NCBI RefSeq assembly: GCF_003094615.1
Contig: NZ_QDKO01000019.1
Coordinates: 1 to 64,000, forward strand
DNA length: 64,000 bases
DNA from: Caulobacter radicis
Lineage (GTDB): Bacteria; Pseudomonadota; Alphaproteobacteria; Caulobacterales; Caulobacteraceae
Direction: 5' to 3'
The notes beneath the pieces are model-generated. The model was not told the origin of the DNA. It searched no databases and was given only the letters and a program-made list of their open reading frames with translations. Of this stretch, positions 61,346 to 64,000 are shown one piece after another. The first letter of the stretch is position 1. The number at the start of each line of letters is the position of its first letter. Made by a program: the position numbers and the translations under genes.

Positions 61346-62758
61346 TCACGCCCCCAGCCGCAGGTGGTTGAGCAGGTCGACGCGGGTGATGACGCCGACG
61401 AACTCGTCGCCGTCGACGACCAGGGCCACCTCGTCGCGGTCGAACACCTCGGGCAGGGCCTCGACGCCCTGGTGGGCCTGCAGGGTGTTGATCTCGCGGG
61501 TCATGGCCTCGGCGACCGGGGTCTTGAAGCGGGCGCCGCGATGGTCCTCATGGTGCTCGTCGCCGCCCTCGACGGCGGCCAGGATGTCGCTCTCGTCGAG
61601 GATGCCCACCAGGCGGCCCGCGTCGACCACCGGCAGCTGGCTGATGTCGGACGAACGCATGCGGTTGTAGGCGGTCAGCAACGTATCCTGCGGGCCGATG
61701 GCGATCACGCCGCCGTCGGCGTAGCGCTTGGCGATCAGGTCGCGCAGGTCGCCGTGCAGTTCGCGCTGGTCGAAGCCGTGCGCCGCCAGCCACATGTCGT
61801 TGAACATCTTGGTCAGGTACTTGGCGCCGGTGTCGCAGACCAGGGTGACCACCCGCTTGGGCTGCGTCTGCTCGCGGCAGTATTTCAGGGCCGCCGCCAG
61901 CAGGGTGCCCGACGACGAGCCGGCCAGCACGCCTTCCTTGCGCAGGAGGAGGCGGGCGGTGTCGACGCTCTCGCGGTCGCTGATGGAGTAGGCCTTGCGG
62001 ACGAGGTCCATCTGGGCGTTGTCGGGGATGAAGTCCTCGCCGATGCCCTCGACGATCCACGAGCCGGCCTCGCCATAGGTTCCGGTGGCCACGTAGTCGC
62101 AGAGGATCGAGCCGACCGGGTCGGCCAGCACCATCTGCGTCTTGGGCGAGTGAGCGGCCATGTAGCGGCCCACGCCTGTCAGGGTGCCGCCCGAACCGAC
62201 GCCGACGACCACGGCGTCGACGTCGCCGCCCATCTGCTCGAGGATCTCGGGGCCGGTGCCGGTCTCGTGGGCCCGCGGATTGGCCGGGTTGGCGAACTGG
62301 TTGACGTAGATCGCGCCGGGGATCGACTGGGCCAGGATCTCGGCCATGTCCTGGTAGTATTCCGGGTGGCCCTTGCCGACGTCGCTGCGGGTCAGGCGAA
62401 CGTCCACGCCCATGGCCCGCAGGTGCAGGATCTTCTCGCGCGCCATCTTGTCGGGAACGACGAGGATCAGCCGGTAGCCCTTCAGGGTCGCCACCTGGGC
62501 CAGGCCAAGGCCGGTGTTGCCGGCGGTGGCCTCGACGATCGTCCCGCCCGGCTTCAGCGAGCCGTCGGCCTCGGCCGCCTCGATCATCGAGCGGGCCACG
62601 CGGTCCTTGATCGAGCCGCCGGGGTTCTGGCTTTCCAGCTTCAGGAACAGGCGGCAGGGGCCGGTGTCGAGATTGCGCACCTCCAGCATCGGCGTGCGGC
62701 CGATCAGGTCGAGCGCGGAACCGGCGACCGGGGGAAGGGTGGATTTGGGGTCGTTCAT
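61346..62758 (-). CDS. Cystathionine beta-synthase
   Basis: A 470-residue PLP enzyme that condenses serine and homocysteine to cystathionine. Residues ~10-320 are the fold-type II core with Lys in NPGGSIKDR (~50), the EATAGNTGLGLA loop and the GSGGT phosphate-binding loop. Residues ~335-470 hold two CBS repeats (DTLLTAYNRMRSSDISQLPVVD; VFDRDEVALVVDGDEFVGVI). It starts the cluster that continues with parDE and the gamma-lyase-type gene. Confidence 0.93.
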   Translation of the reverse strand: MNDPKSTLPPVAGSALDLIGRTPMLEVRNLDTGPCRLFLKLESQNPGGSIKDRVARSMIEAAEADGSLKPGGTIVEATAGNTGLGLAQVATLKGYRLILVVPDKMAREKILHLRAMGVDVRLTRSDVGKGHPEYYQDMAEILAQSIPGAIYVNQFANPANPRAHETGTGPEILEQMGGDVDAVVVGVGSGGTLTGVGRYMAAHSPKTQMVLADPVGSILCDYVATGTYGEAGSWIVEGIGEDFIPDNAQMDLVRKAYSISDRESVDTARLLLRKEGVLAGSSSGTLLAAALKYCREQTQPKRVVTLVCDTGAKYLTKMFNDMWLAAHGFDQRELHGDLRDLIAKRYADGGVIAIGPQDTLLTAYNRMRSSDISQLPVVDAGRLVGILDESDILAAVEGGDEHHEDHRGARFKTPVAEAMTREINTLQAHQGVEALPEVFDRDEVALVVDGDEFVGVITRVDLLNHLRLGA

Positions 62759-62844
62759 GGCGCGACTCTGGGGCAGGGCGAAACGATCACCCTGTGTAAC
62801 GCCCAAAACCGGAAACAGGAAACGCCGTTCTGAAAGCCTGGCCG

Positions 62845-63081
62845 TCAGGCCCCGGCGGCGGCCAGCCGGTCCATCCGCCACTCGCGGGCGAACTTCCTGC
62901 CGACGCCGACGTCCTCGAACACCACCTTGCGGCGCTCGGCGCCCAGCTCGGGGGTGTTGTGGATCATCACGAACGGAAAGCCGTTGCTGGCCAGGAAGTT
63001 CTGCACGAAGCGCGAGAAGCGCAGGGCTTCCTCGGCCGAGGCCAGGCAGATGTCGACGGCGATGTCGGCGGCGGCTTTCAT
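62845..63081 (-). CDS. Small hypothetical protein
   Basis: A 78-residue protein with no TM or signal peptide. It combines a helix (ICLASAEEALRFSRFVQNFLAS) with a short strand (FPFVMIHN) and a C-terminal part rich in Arg, ending EWRMDRLAA. GGAG precedes the ATG (63081). It lies between the transaldolase and cystathionine beta-synthase genes on the same strand, beyond the transaldolase terminator. Family not recognised. Confidence 0.75.
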   Translation of the reverse strand: MKAAADIAVDICLASAEEALRFSRFVQNFLASNGFPFVMIHNTPELGAERRKVVFEDVGVGRKFAREWRMDRLAAAGA

Positions 63082-63155
63082 GGGCGCGCTCCTCAGAACT
63101 CGAGGTTTCCCGACCCTAACGCGCCAGTTCGCGTTTGCGAACCACCTTCGCAGTC

Positions 63156-63190
63156 GCAAAAAGAAACGGCCCCGGACGAATCCGGGGCCG
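63156..63190 (-). terminator. Intrinsic terminator after the transaldolase gene
   Basis: On the minus strand, CGGCCCCGGA, loop TTCG, TCCGGGGCCG followed by TTTCTTTTT. Confidence 0.92.
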
Positions 63191-63234
63191 CGCCTTGCGC
63201 CGCAACGGGTTGCGGCGATCAAAAAAATCGCTGG

Positions 63235-63888
63235 TTACAGGATCGACTGGCCGGTGCTGGCCCAGTCCTTCAGGAACTGCTCAAGGCCCTTGTCGGTCAG
63301 CGGGTGCTTGAACATGTCGCCGAACACCGCCGGCGGGATGGTGACGACGTCGGCGCCGGCTATGGCGGCTTCCTTCACGTGGATGGTGTTGCGCACCGAG
63401 GCGGCCAGGATCTCGGTCTCGTAGCCGTAGTTGTCGTAGATGGCGCGGATGTCGCGGATCAGGTCCATGCCGTCGAAGCCGTAGTCGTCGAGGCGGCCGA
63501 TGAACGGCGAGACGTAGGTCGCGCCGGCCTTGCCGGCCAGCAGGGCCTGGGCCGGCGAGAAGCACAGGGTGACGTTGGTCTTGACGCCTTCGTTGGCGAA
63601 GTGGCCGCAGGCGATCAGGCCGTCGCGGGTCAGCGGCAGCTTGATCACGACGTTGGGGGCGATCTGGGCCAGCTTGGCGCCTTCGGCGATCATGGCGTCG
63701 GCGGTGGTGGCGGCCACTTCGGCGCTGATCGGGCCGGGAACCAGGTCGCAGATCTCGGCGATTACTTCGAGCATCGGACGGCCCGACTTGGCGATCAGGG
63801 TCGGATTGGTGGTGACGCCGTCGATCAGGCCGGTCGCGGCGAAGTCGGCGATGACCTTGGTGTCGGTGCTGTCGAGGAAGATCTGCAT
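63235..63888 (-). CDS. Small transaldolase / fructose-6-phosphate aldolase family enzyme
   Basis: A 217-residue TIM-barrel class I aldolase of the TalC/FSA group. MQIFLDSTD and [13 protein letters not shown] begin the protein. The Schiff-base Lys is in NVVIKLPLT (~87), followed by [20 protein letters not shown] and the C-terminal GADVVTIPP. It works in the non-oxidative pentose phosphate pathway or as an aldolase; the two are hard to tell apart by sequence. It links functionally to rpe elsewhere in the window. Confidence 0.93.
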   Translation of the reverse strand: MQIFLDSTDTKVIADFAATGLIDGVTTNPTLIAKSGRPMLEVIAEICDLVPGPISAEVAATTADAMIAEGAKLAQIAPNVVIKLPLTRDGLIACGHFANEGVKTNVTLCFSPAQALLAGKAGATYVSPFIGRLDDYGFDGMDLIRDIRAIYDNYGYETEILAASVRNTIHVKEAAIAGADVVTIPPAVFGDMFKHPLTDKGLEQFLKDWASTGQSIL

Positions 63889-63960
63889 GGCTCTGCGCGG
63901 GGCCTTGTTGTGGAGAATTTGCAGCGGGTTTAGCCCCTCGGGGGCCGCCGCGCCAGGATT

Positions 63961-64000
63961 TCAGATTTCGCCGTCCGCCAGTTGGCGCAGATAGCGGTGG
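63961..64000 (-). CDS. Possible 3' end of a further minus-strand gene
   Basis: The last 40 bases, read on the minus strand, form an open frame of 13 codons ending in a TGA (63963-63961), with residues such as RYLRQLADGEI. Start and identity lie outside the window. Confidence 0.35.
   Translation of the reverse strand, partial: HRYLRQLADGEI

Overview
The window is dense, very GC-rich DNA from an alphaproteobacterium, most likely a Caulobacter or a close relative in the Caulobacteraceae. The grounds are chpT (phosphotransferase of the CckA-ChpT-CtrA cell-cycle relay), a complete phyR / nepR-sigT-phyK general stress response (GSR) locus, a stress-RNA candidate matching Caulobacter GsrN, and two large TonB-dependent receptors. 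No prophage, integrase, IS element or CRISPR array was seen. About 50 protein genes, two tRNA genes and one small-RNA candidate are called.

Layout. 1-7.1 kb: 3' part of infB, an unusual lectin/pore-former-like protein, two small secreted proteins, a PLP aminotransferase and a duplicated tRNA-Ala(GGC). 7.3-19.1 kb: a FYDLN acidic protein, then aroA-cmk-rpsA-(DUF3857)-ihfB, mscL, an SDHAF4-like factor, rsmB, rpe and a heparinase-like protein. 19.3-27.4 kb (mostly minus): MFS transporter, PAS hybrid kinase, siderophore receptor, DUF3553-cysQ. 27.6-30.7 kb: chpT, a CheY-like regulator, a CheR-like methyltransferase and a sulfotransferase-like gene. 30.9-41.8 kb: the GSR island. 42-58 kb: tesB, a deacetylase-family protein, a second TonB receptor, a thioesterase pair, DNA exonuclease plus ATP ligase, a type I secretion ABC/HlyD pair, an MFS exporter, a MotA/MotB-like stator pair and a DegT aminotransferase. 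58.5-64 kb: mscS, a transsulfuration operon with a parDE toxin-antitoxin inside it, and a small transaldolase.

The most informative signal is regulatory. The sigma-T/EcfG promoter (GGAAC, 16-17 bases, CGTT) occurs as a perfect match nine times, each time in the right orientation just upstream of a gene or of the RNA candidate: phyR, nepR-sigT-phyK, an entericidin-like lipoprotein, a pair of tiny membrane proteins, the RNA candidate, a glycine-zipper lipoprotein, a lipid kinase-phosphoesterase operon, a DUF883/holin-like pair, and mscS. With random bases about one such match would be expected in 64 kb on both strands. Eight of the nine lie within 31.0-39.9 kb. The window therefore holds the GSR regulators, their RNA effector and a cluster of envelope-directed target genes side by side.

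Several families of intergenic palindromic repeats punctuate the window; one has a conserved AAAGTGTG-type loop and occurs in three gaps.
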